Source: Frateuria_A yonginensis (GTDB lineage: Bacteria > Pseudomonadota > Gammaproteobacteria > Xanthomonadales > Rhodanobacteraceae). Taken from it: a stretch of 64,000 nt of DNA. The notes under the pieces are model-generated. The model ran no database searches. It was given only the letters and a program-made list of their open reading frames with translations, and was not told the DNA's origin. Each line of letters begins with the position of its first letter. The first letter of the stretch is position 1. The stretch lies in NCBI RefSeq assembly GCF_037137055.1, contig NZ_JBBBNY010000014.1, positions 1 to 64,000 on the forward strand, written 5' to 3'. The position numbers and the translations under genes are program-made. Positions 8,399 to 19,422 of the stretch are shown piece after piece.

Positions 8399-9210
8399 AC
8401 ATGCAACCGCTGACCGTCAGCCTGGTGCAGGGCGCCACCCGCTGGCACGACGCCCCGGCCAACCGCGACTACTACGGCATGCTGGTGCGCCAGGCGCGCG
8501 GCAGCGACCTGATCGTGCTGCCGGAGACCTTCCTCTCCGGCTTCAGCAACGATACCCGCGCCAGCGCCGAGACGATGGACGGCGAGGGCGTGGCGTGGCT
8601 GCGTGCGCTGGCGGCCGAGGTGGACGCCGTGGTCTGCGGTAGCCTGGCGATCAGCGAGAACGGCACCGTCTACAACCGCCTGTTCTGGATGCGCCCGGAC
8701 GGCAGCCATGCGCAGTACGACAAGCGTCACCTGTTCCGCATGGCCGGCGAGCACACGCGCTACGGCGGCGGGCGCGAGCGGCTGGTCGTCGAGCTGAAAG
8801 GCTGGCGCGTGCTGCCGCAGGTCTGCTACGACCTGCGTTTTCCGGTGTGGCTGCGCAACCGCCGGCTGGAAAGCGCCGCCGGTGGCATGGACTACGACCT
8901 GGCCCTGTTCGTGGCCAACTGGCCGGCGCCGCGGCGGCAGCCCTGGCGCACGCTGCTGCGCGCGCGCGCGATCGAGAACCTCGCCTACGTGATCGGCGTG
9001 AATCGCGTGGGCGTGGACGGCAACGATCTGCCCTACGCGGGCGACAGCGCGGTGATCGACCCGATCGGCGAGGCGCTGGTCGAACTGGGCGCGCAGGAGC
9101 AGCTGGTCACCGTGCGGCTGGAGCCGGCGCCGCTGCTGTCGCACCGCCAGCGCTTCCCGGCATGGATGGATGCGGACGCGTTCCGCATCGAGCTCGGCGC
9201 GGGCGACTGA
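8386..9210 (+). CDS. Omega-amidase, nitrilase superfamily (YafV/NIT2-like)
   Basis: 274-residue C-N hydrolase. The catalytic triad is visible: E47 (LPETF), K113 (DKRHLF) and C147 (VCYDLRFPV). RHLF and CYDLRFP are characteristic of omega-amidases, which hydrolyse 2-oxoglutaramate or 2-oxosuccinamate to the dicarboxylic acid and ammonia. The start ATG at 8386 lies inside the end of the aminotransferase gene (13-base overlap); the ATG at 8401 is an alternative. Together the pair fits the glutamine transaminase-omega-amidase pathway, in which the amidase removes the oxo-amide product and drives transamination. Confidence 0.9.
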   Translation: MPPVNMQPLTVSLVQGATRWHDAPANRDYYGMLVRQARGSDLIVLPETFLSGFSNDTRASAETMDGEGVAWLRALAAEVDAVVCGSLAISENGTVYNRLFWMRPDGSHAQYDKRHLFRMAGEHTRYGGGRERLVVELKGWRVLPQVCYDLRFPVWLRNRRLESAAGGMDYDLALFVANWPAPRRQPWRTLLRARAIENLAYVIGVNRVGVDGNDLPYAGDSAVIDPIGEALVELGAQEQLVTVRLEPAPLLSHRQRFPAWMDADAFRIELGAGD

Positions 9211-9348
9211 CTGCAGGCGCGAACTGCGCGGGCGCGAACCCGCGTCTCGGGCAGGGCGCGCCGTGGCCCGCCCCGGGGGCCGCGGACGGACATGCTTGCC
9301 CGGTGCGCGCGCCCTCCTCGACCGCAGCGGGTGCCTGGCTGTCGGCGA

Positions 9349-9699
9349 TCAGGGCAGGATCGGAAGCACCGCTTCCGGCGGGCGGCCGATGGCCGCCTTG
9401 CCGTTGGCGACCACGATCGGCCGCTCGATGAGCCTGGGGTGCGCGACCATCGCCTGCAGAATGGCCTCGTCGTCCACGGACGGATCGTCCAGCCCCAGCG
9501 CCGTGTACTCGGCCTCGCCGGTGCGCAGCAGCTGCCGTGGCGTCATGCCGAGCAGGCGGAGCAGGGCCTCGAGTTCGTCCACGCTGGGCGGCGTGTCCAG
9601 GTAGTTGACCACTTCCGGCTCGATGCCGCGCGCCTGCAGCAGTTCCAGCGTGCCGCGCGACTTGGAGCAGCGGCTGTTGTGGTAGATGCGCACGCTCAT
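9349..9699 (-). CDS. arsC: ArsC-family arsenate reductase (glutaredoxin-type)
   Basis: 116-residue ArsC-fold protein with the N-terminal catalytic cysteine in HNSRCSKSR (C11) and the family pattern LIERPIVV near residue 90. The glutathione/glutaredoxin class reduces arsenate; some members (YfgD) have no proven substrate, and no other ars gene is nearby. It starts at 9699, overlapping the rluB stop by one base (TGATG), so it is probably translated from the same transcript. Confidence 0.85.
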   Translation of the reverse strand: MSVRIYHNSRCSKSRGTLELLQARGIEPEVVNYLDTPPSVDELEALLRLLGMTPRQLLRTGEAEYTALGLDDPSVDDEAILQAMVAHPRLIERPIVVANGKAAIGRPPEAVLPILP

Positions 9700-11078
9700 C
9701 AGCGGTTGCCGTGACGGTTGCCGCCGCGGCCACCCTGCGGACGACCGCCGCCATGGCCCTGCGGGCGGTTGCCGCGGCTCTGCGGTCGGCCGCCCTGGCC
9801 GGATGCGCCACCCTGGCGAGTGCCACGGTTGCCGCCACCACCGACGCCGGCGTAGGGACCCGCGCCGCGGGCTTCGCCAGCGCGGCCCCCGGCCGGCTTG
9901 CCGCCCCGGCGGTTGCCACCGGGCGCATTGCCGCGCGCACCGCCGTCACGGCTCTCGCCGGCGAACCAGGTACGCACCGACGGCAGCTCCTGGCCGGGCG
10001 CCACGCCGCGCTTGTTCTTGCGGCGGCCGCCGGTGGCCGGCCTTTCCGGGCGCGCGACGTTGCCGTTGACTTCCTTGCCGGGCCGGCGGCGCTGCTGCTT
10101 GCCGCGCACCGGCTCCTCGCGGATGCGGTCGAATGCGCGCAGCTCGCGTGCCTCGTCGTGGTAGGCGCCGCTCCAGGCCGCAGTGGTGCCGCGCTCGGGA
10201 CGGTACTCGGTGACGCTGCGGCTGGCGCGGCGCTGGTGCAGCACCGGGCTCAGCGTGAGCGCAGGCTGGGCCGGGCCCAGGCCGGTGCTCTTGCGCAGTT
10301 CCTTGATCGCTTCCTCGGAGAGCGCCTCACACTCGCCGCGGCGCAGCGTGCGCGGCAGCTCCACGCTGCCGTAGCGAATGCGCTTGAGGCGGCTGACCAG
10401 GAAACCCTGCGAATCCCACAGGCGGCGCACCTCGCGGTTGCGACCCTCGCGGATCACCACGCGGAACCAGCTGTGGCTGCCGCCGCGGCTGATGATGGCG
10501 ATCTCGTCGAAGCGGGCAGGGCCGTCTTCCAGCTCCACGCCGGCCTTGAGCTTTTCGATGGTCTCGTCGGGTACCTCGCCGTGCACGCGGCAGAGGTATT
10601 CGCGCTCCAGCCCACTGCGCGGATGCATCAACGCGTTGGCCAGCTCGCCGTCGGTGGTGAGCAGCAGCAGGCCGGTGGTGTTGATGTCCAGGCGGCCGAC
10701 CGCGACCCAGCGGGCGCCCTTCAGGCGCGGCAGCTGCTCGAACACGGTCGGGCGGCCCTCGGGATCCTCGCGCGTGGTCACCACGCCTTCGGGCTTGTGG
10801 TAGAGCAGCACTTCGGTGTCGTCGCGATTGTCGGTGGCGACCACGAACTGCTTGCCGTCGATCACCACGCGGTCGCCGGCGTGCACGCTGGCGCCGATGC
10901 CGGCCGGTGCGCCGTTGAGTTCGACCTCGCCGGCCTGGATGCGCTGTTCCAGCATGCGGCGGGAGCCCAGGCCCGCGTTGGCCAGCACCTTGTGCAGCCG
11001 TTCTTCCAGGGCGGGGGCGTTGGCCTCGGCGCGGGATTCGCGCTTGAGGGTCAAGACGGATTTCTGCGGCGCAGTCAT
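9699..11078 (-). CDS. rluB: 23S rRNA pseudouridine synthase RluB with long Gly/Arg-rich tail
   Basis: 459-residue enzyme. An N-terminal S4 RNA-binding domain (LEERLHKVLANAGLGSRRMLEQRI) is followed by an RsuA/RluB/E/F catalytic domain with the active aspartate in VAVGRLDINTTGLLL. E. coli RluB modifies U2605 of 23S rRNA. After about residue 300 the protein becomes a low-complexity tail dominated by Gly, Arg, Asn and Gln (for example GGGGNRGTRQGGASG), likely disordered and RNA-binding. The start overlaps the scpB stop (ATGA). The ScpA-ScpB-RluB order is common in proteobacteria. Confidence 0.93.
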   Translation of the reverse strand: MTAPQKSVLTLKRESRAEANAPALEERLHKVLANAGLGSRRMLEQRIQAGEVELNGAPAGIGASVHAGDRVVIDGKQFVVATDNRDDTEVLLYHKPEGVVTTREDPEGRPTVFEQLPRLKGARWVAVGRLDINTTGLLLLTTDGELANALMHPRSGLEREYLCRVHGEVPDETIEKLKAGVELEDGPARFDEIAIISRGGSHSWFRVVIREGRNREVRRLWDSQGFLVSRLKRIRYGSVELPRTLRRGECEALSEEAIKELRKSTGLGPAQPALTLSPVLHQRRASRSVTEYRPERGTTAAWSGAYHDEARELRAFDRIREEPVRGKQQRRRPGKEVNGNVARPERPATGGRRKNKRGVAPGQELPSVRTWFAGESRDGGARGNAPGGNRRGGKPAGGRAGEARGAGPYAGVGGGGNRGTRQGGASGQGGRPQSRGNRPQGHGGGRPQGGRGGNRHGNR

Positions 11079-11938
11079 GCGCGATACTCCTCGGTGTCCT
11101 GCTCGGCGGCGTCTTCGTCGACGTCCGCCTGGGCTGCTGCCTCGTCGGCAGTGGCGGAAGGGATGGGGGGGGGCGCCTCGTCGTCGGACGCGGCGGCGGT
11201 GGTTTCACGGGTACCGGCCGCCTCGATGCCGACCTCGGTGGACGCCGGCGCCTCGTTCTCCGCGGATTCCTTGGCAGACGTGCCGGCCGTCTTGTCCTCG
11301 TCGGCCTCGCCGGTCGCGGAGCGTTCGGCGCGTTCCTCGTCCGGGTCGACCGGCAGATCCTTGATCACCGGCGGCGGCAGCGGCTCCTGGTCGAGCCGCA
11401 GCTGCGGGTCCTCCAGGTCGCGGATCTCCGACAGCGGTGGCAGCTCGTCCAGCGACTTGAGGTTGAAGTAGTCCAGGAACGCGCGGGTGGTGCCGAACAG
11501 CGCCGGCTTGCCGGGCACGTCGCGATGGCCGACGACGCGGATCCACTCGCGTTCCTCCAGCGTCTTGATGATGTTGGAGGAGACCACCACACCACGGATC
11601 TGCTCGATCTCCGGGCGCGTGATCGGCTGGCGGTAGGCGATCAGCGCCAGGGTCTCCAGCAGGGCGCGCGAGTAGCGGCTGGGCTTCTCGGTCCACATCC
11701 GCGACACCCAGGGGTGCACGTCCTGGCGGACCTGGTAGCGGAAGCCGGAGGCGACTTCCCTGAGTTCGACGCCGCGGCCGGCGCAGTCCCCGGCCAGCAC
11801 TTCGAGCGTGCGGGCGATCGCTTCGCGGTCGACGCCGTCCTCCTCGACGAAGAGCTCGCCCAGCTGCGCCACGCTGAGCGGCTGGCTGGCGGCGAGCAGC
11901 GCCGCCTCGATGATCGGTTTGAGTTGCTCGATCTGCAT
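11075..11938 (-). CDS. scpB: Segregation and condensation protein B
   Basis: 287-residue kleisin-associated winged-helix protein that works with ScpA and SMC in chromosome condensation. The two winged-helix units occupy about residues 1-180 (IEAALLAASQPLSVAQLGELF; YSRALLETLALIAYRQPITRPEIEQIRGV). The C-terminal 80-100 residues are acidic, Ala-Glu-rich and probably disordered, which makes the protein longer than average. It is 35 bases after scpA and overlaps rluB by four bases. Confidence 0.94.
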   Translation of the reverse strand: MQIEQLKPIIEAALLAASQPLSVAQLGELFVEEDGVDREAIARTLEVLAGDCAGRGVELREVASGFRYQVRQDVHPWVSRMWTEKPSRYSRALLETLALIAYRQPITRPEIEQIRGVVVSSNIIKTLEEREWIRVVGHRDVPGKPALFGTTRAFLDYFNLKSLDELPPLSEIRDLEDPQLRLDQEPLPPPVIKDLPVDPDEERAERSATGEADEDKTAGTSAKESAENEAPASTEVGIEAAGTRETTAAASDDEAPPPIPSATADEAAAQADVDEDAAEQDTEEYRA

Positions 11939-11973
11939 GGCCTGTACGGTCTGCGGATGAATGGATGCGCGGC

Positions 11974-12876
11974 TCAGTCGGCCGCGGCGGACACCGGCTC
12001 GTCGGCCGGCAGGTCGATGCTTTCCTCGGCGGACGTCGCCTTGGCCTTCACGTAGATGGGCGCCAGCGGCTCTTCCTGCACGATCTCGACGAGCATTTCC
12101 TTGGCCAGCTCGAGCATGGACAGGAAGGTCACCACCACGCCCAGGCGCCCTTCGCTGACGTCGAACAGGCTCTCGAAGCGGTGGAATGCGCCGTCCTCGA
12201 GGCGGCTCAGCAACTCGCCCATGCGCTGGCGCACGCTCAGCGCCTCGCGCTTGATCGCGTGGTGGCCGAACAGCTCGGCGCGGTGCAGCACGTCCTTGAG
12301 CGCCAGCAGCATTTCCTTCAGGTCCAGCGGCGGCGGCAGCCTCACCACGTTGCGCTCGCCGACCTCGGCCTGCGCCACCGCGGTATCGCGCTCGAGCCGG
12401 GGCAGGGTATCGATGTCCTCGGCGGCCTTCTTGAAGCGCTCGTACTCCTGCAGGCGGCGCACCAGCTCGGCGCGCGGGTCCTCCTCGACGCCTTCCTCGG
12501 CGGGCGGCCGCGGCAACAGCAGGCGCGACTTGATCTCGCCCAGGATCGCGGCCATCAGCAGGTACTCGGCGGCCAGTTCCAGCCGCATCACATCCCGCAT
12601 CATGTCGATGTATTCCATGTACTGCCGGGTGATCTCGGCAATCGGAATGTCCAGGATGTCCAGGTTCTGCCGGCGGATCAGGTAGAGCAGCAGGTCCAGC
12701 GGACCCTCGAACGCCTCGAGAAAGACCTCCAGCGCGTCCGGCGGGATGTACAGATCCTGCGGCATCTGAAGCAGCGGTTCACCCCGCACGATCGCCAGCG
12801 GCATTTCCTGCTGCTGGGGGATCGACGCGAAGGCGTCCTGCGGCGGTGGGACCGGCTGCTGCGGTTCTGTGCTCAT
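11974..12876 (-). CDS. scpA: Segregation and condensation protein A
   Basis: 300-residue kleisin subunit of the SMC-ScpAB complex. The N-terminal SMC-binding region FEGPLDLLLYLIRRQNLDILDIPI and the EYLLMAAILGEIKSRLLLP segment are diagnostic; a C-terminal winged helix follows. A proline/glutamine-rich stretch of about 40 residues precedes the conserved part. The ATG at 12876 is chosen over one 12 codons earlier, as nothing upstream is conserved. First gene of scpA-scpB-rluB-arsC. Confidence 0.93.
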   Translation of the reverse strand: MSTEPQQPVPPPQDAFASIPQQQEMPLAIVRGEPLLQMPQDLYIPPDALEVFLEAFEGPLDLLLYLIRRQNLDILDIPIAEITRQYMEYIDMMRDVMRLELAAEYLLMAAILGEIKSRLLLPRPPAEEGVEEDPRAELVRRLQEYERFKKAAEDIDTLPRLERDTAVAQAEVGERNVVRLPPPLDLKEMLLALKDVLHRAELFGHHAIKREALSVRQRMGELLSRLEDGAFHRFESLFDVSEGRLGVVVTFLSMLELAKEMLVEIVQEEPLAPIYVKAKATSAEESIDLPADEPVSAAAD

Positions 12877-13627
12877 CAATGCATGTCGTGAGGCCGCTCG
12901 TGCGGCCGGCAATGCTTCAAACCCTGGCTCGTCGCCGGGCGGTGCCCTGCGGACGGGTATCCCCTCGTGACCGCGGCTTGCGGCCGGCGGTCGGTTCTAG
13001 CTGGCGTGCCGTTGCCGGCGGAAGCCGTCGTGCGGCGGCGCCATGACGAAGCCGCGCGTCGGCGGTTCGGTCTGGCGGGTTCAGGCGACCACCATGGCAT
13101 CCGCACCGGGCAATGAACCCTGGCGAGGACGCAGGACAGGATGGCGACGCTGCGCCACGGACGGTTCAAGTCGATCTGCCGGGTATCCCGGGCGGCGTGT
13201 CGCGCTTGCCGGGTCCCTCCGGCACGGCGCACGCTGGACCCCGTGCATGGATCGACAGGTTAGCGGCAGCGTCGCGGCAAGTCCAGTATGTGCCGCAACC
13301 GGTCGCCCGCGCCTCTGCGGAGTCCGGGCAGCATGTGACACGGTGCGTCGCCGCTGCGCCGGACGCGGCAGTTTGAATACGTTTTCGTGAAGATCGCGCG
13401 ACGGCGCGGGTTTCCTCGCGCACGTGGCACGCCGCTTGCTTCCCGATGTCCGAGGCGAGCGCGAGGGTGGCGCTCGCCTGGGGAGCGGACGGCGTACCGT
13501 CCACCGCTCACCGCCTGGAGACCGGCGGCCCGGCAACGGGAACCGCTATCGCGATGGCGTTACCTGGTGCGTCGTACCATCAGGGGACGTCTGAAAAAGC
13601 GGGGCCATGCCTCGCTTGGGGAGTTAG
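12877..13627. other. 751-base gap without a supported gene
   Basis: Several overlapping open frames of 60-150 codons exist on both strands, but none has a recognisable motif, a convincing ribosome-binding site or a codon pattern that favours it over the others. A more AT-rich spot occurs near 13370-13390. The scpA promoter and the PilZ gene leader should lie here, but I could not identify them. No hairpin-plus-T-run stands out. Confidence 0.5.
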
Positions 13628-13996
13628 ATGACGATCGAAGACAACGTTGCGGACGAGTCGGGTCCGAAGTTCCTGCGGCCGGCGCGCATGCGCATCGAGA
13701 CCACCGTGTTGATGAGCCACGGGGTGCAGTCCCATCCGACCGAGCTGGTGGACATTTCCGCGACCGGCGCCCTGCTGCGCCGCCCACTGGGCTGGCAGGG
13801 CGAAACCGGCCAGAACTGGGTGCTGGACATGATCTTCGGCCGCGACCTGCACATCCACCTGGAGGCCGTGGTGGCACGCATTTCCGACCGCCACATCGGC
13901 TTCGCCTACTCGCGCATCCCGGAGGACAAGCAGGTGCCGCTGTGGAACCTGCTGGGCGGCTACGCGGACATCCTGGAGCACTGGAAGGAGGACTGA
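13628..13996 (+). CDS. PilZ-domain protein, putative c-di-GMP receptor
   Basis: 122-residue single-domain protein. It has the PilZ pattern RPARMRIETTVLM...ELVDISATGALLRR (residues about 17-58), with the DISATG match to D/NxSxxG. The RxxxR element is degenerate (RPARMR), so binding of cyclic di-GMP is likely but unproven. GGGGAG precedes the ATG. It is a single-gene unit, and a repeat pair follows it. Targets in this family are motility, pili or polysaccharide; none can be assigned here. Confidence 0.85.
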   Translation: MTIEDNVADESGPKFLRPARMRIETTVLMSHGVQSHPTELVDISATGALLRRPLGWQGETGQNWVLDMIFGRDLHIHLEAVVARISDRHIGFAYSRIPEDKQVPLWNLLGGYADILEHWKED

Positions 13997-14019
13997 GCCC
14001 GGGAGCAGTTCCAATGCGC

Positions 14020-14092
14020 GCGGGCTCGCGCGCGATGGGAGCCACCCTCGGGGAACTCGGACAGAGGCACCGCGAGCAAGCTCGCTCCCACG
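14020..14092. repeat. REP/BIME-like inverted pair
   Basis: A degenerate unit GCGGGCTCGCGCGCGATGGG at about 14020-14039 faces a well-conserved inverted unit CACCGCGAGCAAGCTCGCTC... at 14068-14091. It sits between the convergent PilZ and fadD 3' ends, a usual place for REP elements. Confidence 0.75.
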
Positions 14093-14110
14093 GTCGTTTC
14101 GGCGGTGCGG

Positions 14111-15796
14111 TCAGGCGGTGGCGCGGGTCTGCTCGTTGCGCAGCTCGCGGCGGAGGATCTTGCCGACGTTGGTCTTGGGCAGCGCGTCGCGGAACTCGAT
14201 CTGGCGCGGGCGCTTGTATCCGGTCAGGTTGTCGTGGCAGAACTGCTTGAGGGCCTCGGCGGTGAGCGAGGGGTCCTTGCGCACCACGAACAGCTTCACC
14301 ACTTCGCCGGAGTGCTCGTCCGGCACGCCCACCGCGGCCACCTCGGCCACGCCCGGGTGCTGCATCACGACGTCCTCGACCTCGTTCGGATACACGTTGA
14401 AGCCGGAGACCAGGATCATGTCCTTCTTGCGGTCGACGATGTAGACGTAGCCATTGGCGTCCATCCGCGCGATGTCGCCCGTGTGCAGCCAGCCGTCGTC
14501 GGTCAGCACCTTGGCCGTCTCGTCCGGCCGCCGCCAGTAGCCCTTCATCACCTGGGGGCCGCGCACCATCAGCTCGCCCACTTCGCCGATCGGCAGCGGC
14601 TGGTTGTCCTCCGACCAGATCGCCACCTCGGTGGACGGGACCGGCAGGCCGATCGAGCCGTTGTATGCCTTGATGTCCAGCGGGTTGATGCAGACCGCCG
14701 GCGAGGTCTCGGTGAGGCCGTAGGCCTCGGCCAGGGTGCAGCCGGTGACCTTCTTCCAGCGCTCGGCCACCGCGCGCTGCACCGCCATGCCGCCGCCGAG
14801 GGTCAGGTGCAGGCGTGAGAAATCGAGCTCGGCGAAGCCGGGCGTGTTGAGCAGGCCGTTGAACAGCGTGTTGACGCCGGTGAGCGCGGTGAAGCCGGAT
14901 TTCCTGAGCTCCTTGACGAAGCCGGGCATGTCGCGCGGGTTCGTGATCAGCCAGTTCAGGCCGCCCAGGCGCATGAACACCAGACCGTTCGCGCACAGCG
15001 AGAAGATGTGGTACAGCGGCAGGGCCGTGATGATCACCTCCTCGCCGGGCTTGGCCAGGTCGCCGATCCAGGCGCCGGCCTGCAGCATGTTGGCGACCAT
15101 GTTGCCATGGCTGAGCATGGCGCCCTTGGCCACGCCGGTGGTGCCGCCGGTGTACTGCAGAAAGGCGAGGTCGTCGTGGCCCAGCGCCACGGCGGGCATG
15201 GGGTGCGCGGCGCCCTGCGCCAGCGCGTCGCGGAAGCGCACCGCCTGCGGCAGGGAGTAGGCCGGCACCATCTTCTTGACGTGCTTCAGCACGAAATTGA
15301 CCAGCGTGCCCTTGGCGAACCCCAGCAGGTCACCGATGCCGGTGGTGACCACGTGCTCGACGTGGGTCTCGCCGAGCACCTCCTGCAGCGTGGCGGCGAA
15401 ATTGTCCAGCACCACGATTGCCTTGGCCCCGGAGTCCTCCAGCTGGTGCTTCAGTTCCCGCGCGGTGTAGAGCGGGTTGGTGTTGACCACCACCACGCCG
15501 GCGCGCAGCGCGCCGAACAGGGCGATCGGGTACTGCAGCACGTTGGGCAGCATGATCGCGAGCCGGTCGCCCTTCTTCAGGCCCAGCACGCCGGTGAGGT
15601 AACCGGCGAACCGGCGGCTCAGGTCGTCGATCTCGCCATAGCTGAGCACCTTGCCGAAACTGGCGAAGGCCGGCCGGTCGTGGAACTTGCCGAAGGCCTC
15701 CTCCACCACCGCCGCCACCGACGCGTAGGCACTCACGTCGATCTCTGCCGGTACGTCATGCGGATAGTGGGCCAGCCACGGACGCTCGTTGCTCAT
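14111..15796 (-). CDS. fadD: Long-chain-fatty-acid--CoA ligase
   Basis: 561-residue acyl-CoA synthetase, the same length as E. coli FadD. It activates fatty acids with ATP and CoA at the inner membrane for beta-oxidation or phospholipid use. The AMP-binding motif is LQYTGGTTGVAKGAMLSH; the adenylate-forming core includes YGLTETSPAVCINP and the C-terminal lid lysine region GYKRPRQIEFRDALPKTNVGKILRREL. The start MSNERPW at 15796 gives the standard length; the longer open frame upstream has no conserved sequence. Confidence 0.95.
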   Translation of the reverse strand: MSNERPWLAHYPHDVPAEIDVSAYASVAAVVEEAFGKFHDRPAFASFGKVLSYGEIDDLSRRFAGYLTGVLGLKKGDRLAIMLPNVLQYPIALFGALRAGVVVVNTNPLYTARELKHQLEDSGAKAIVVLDNFAATLQEVLGETHVEHVVTTGIGDLLGFAKGTLVNFVLKHVKKMVPAYSLPQAVRFRDALAQGAAHPMPAVALGHDDLAFLQYTGGTTGVAKGAMLSHGNMVANMLQAGAWIGDLAKPGEEVIITALPLYHIFSLCANGLVFMRLGGLNWLITNPRDMPGFVKELRKSGFTALTGVNTLFNGLLNTPGFAELDFSRLHLTLGGGMAVQRAVAERWKKVTGCTLAEAYGLTETSPAVCINPLDIKAYNGSIGLPVPSTEVAIWSEDNQPLPIGEVGELMVRGPQVMKGYWRRPDETAKVLTDDGWLHTGDIARMDANGYVYIVDRKKDMILVSGFNVYPNEVEDVVMQHPGVAEVAAVGVPDEHSGEVVKLFVVRKDPSLTAEALKQFCHDNLTGYKRPRQIEFRDALPKTNVGKILRRELRNEQTRATA

Positions 15797-15902
15797 GTAG
15801 TGTTCCTGTTCCCCGTCGGCCTTGCGGCCTTGGCATTGGAGCATACGCCCGCGCATGGCGGCAAGCCGCGCCCTGGCGAGGATCGGAGGCAGGATGAGGT
15901 CA

Positions 15903-16334
15903 ATGAAATTGCTGCTTTCGTGCGGCCTGGTCGCGCTTTCGCTCGCCCTGGCCGGCTGCCGGCACGCGCCGGACGAAACCCGCGTGCGCGAGGCGATCGA
16001 CGCTGCGGTGCAGGCGGCGGAGACGGCCGATGCGTCGGGAGTGGTCGAGCCGCTCAGCGAGGATTTCGACGGCAATGCCGGCCGCCTGGACCGGCGAGGC
16101 CTGGCCAACCTGGTGCGTGTGGCGCGGCTGCGCGGCGAGCACGTGGGGGTGACGCTGGGACCGGTGGGTGTCGAGCGGCACGGTGAGCGGCTGGTAGCGC
16201 GGTTCACGGTGAGCCTCACCCAGGGCAGCCGGTTGTGGCCGGATGCCGCCGGCGTGTACCGGGTCGAATCCGCATGGCGCCGCGAGGGCGGCCAGTGGCG
16301 CTGCTACGGCGCGACCTGGGAGCGGCAGCTCTAG
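15903..16334 (+). CDS. Small lipoprotein, nuclear-transport-factor-2-like
   Basis: 143-residue predicted lipoprotein: MKLLLSCGLVALSLALAGC places the lipidated cysteine at residue 19. The mature domain (VREAIDAAVQAAETADASGVVEPLSEDFDGNAG... WRREGGQWRCYGATWERQL) has the rhythm of small NTF2/SnoaL-like folds, with a final basic-aromatic strand. The start at 15903 fits the lipoprotein signal; an in-frame ATG nine bases earlier is an alternative. It is divergent from fadD. Function unknown. Confidence 0.8.
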   Translation: MKLLLSCGLVALSLALAGCRHAPDETRVREAIDAAVQAAETADASGVVEPLSEDFDGNAGRLDRRGLANLVRVARLRGEHVGVTLGPVGVERHGERLVARFTVSLTQGSRLWPDAAGVYRVESAWRREGGQWRCYGATWERQL

Positions 16335-16449
16335 CCCGGTGGCGCGCGCTCGTTGGAGATGGAGAGGCGGGCTTGCTCACGACGCCTCTTGCATCGTGTC
16401 GCGGACGGCGGCGCGGGCAAGCTTCCCCCTGCGGGGCAGCGCTGCGAGC

Positions 16450-16482
16450 AAAAAAGAAGGCCGCCCCGGTGGGCGGCCTTCT
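16450..16482 (-). terminator. Rho-independent terminator of acnA
   Basis: A perfect 11-bp stem (GAAGGCCGCCC/GGGCGGCCTTC, 16456-16466 with 16471-16481) is closed by a four-base loop. On the minus strand it is followed at once by TTTTTT. It lies just after the acnA stop codon. Confidence 0.9.
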
Positions 16483-16495
16483 TCGGCGTCCGGAC

Positions 16496-19174
<2,679 letters not shown>

Positions 19175-19422
19175 GACGAAACTCCTGGCTGAAGCTTTTT
19201 GGACGGCAAAGCGGGTGGGGCGCCGGTCTTGCCCTGCGCAAAGATCCCGATTATCGCAAATCCGGCCCGCACGCGGGCCGGGGCGCGTGGCCGCCACGCC
19301 CGGCAAAGCGGTCGGGGCAGCTAGAATCGGCCCGCTGGGGAGCGACGGCGATGCTGCTGTCGCGCATAGCTTGCGACGGCCGAAGCCGGCGCACAAACGC
19401 ATTTGGTGGCAGGCTGCATTCG

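Noticed and set aside
13043..13536. Open frames of 80-150 codons in the scpA-PilZ gap.
   Set aside because: Overlapping frames on both strands with no motif, no ribosome-binding site and no codon preference.
16367..16437. A further degenerate REP pair downstream of the 15903 lipoprotein.
   Set aside because: Similarity to the family core is too weak (GCGGGCTTGCTCACGACGCC) to call with confidence.
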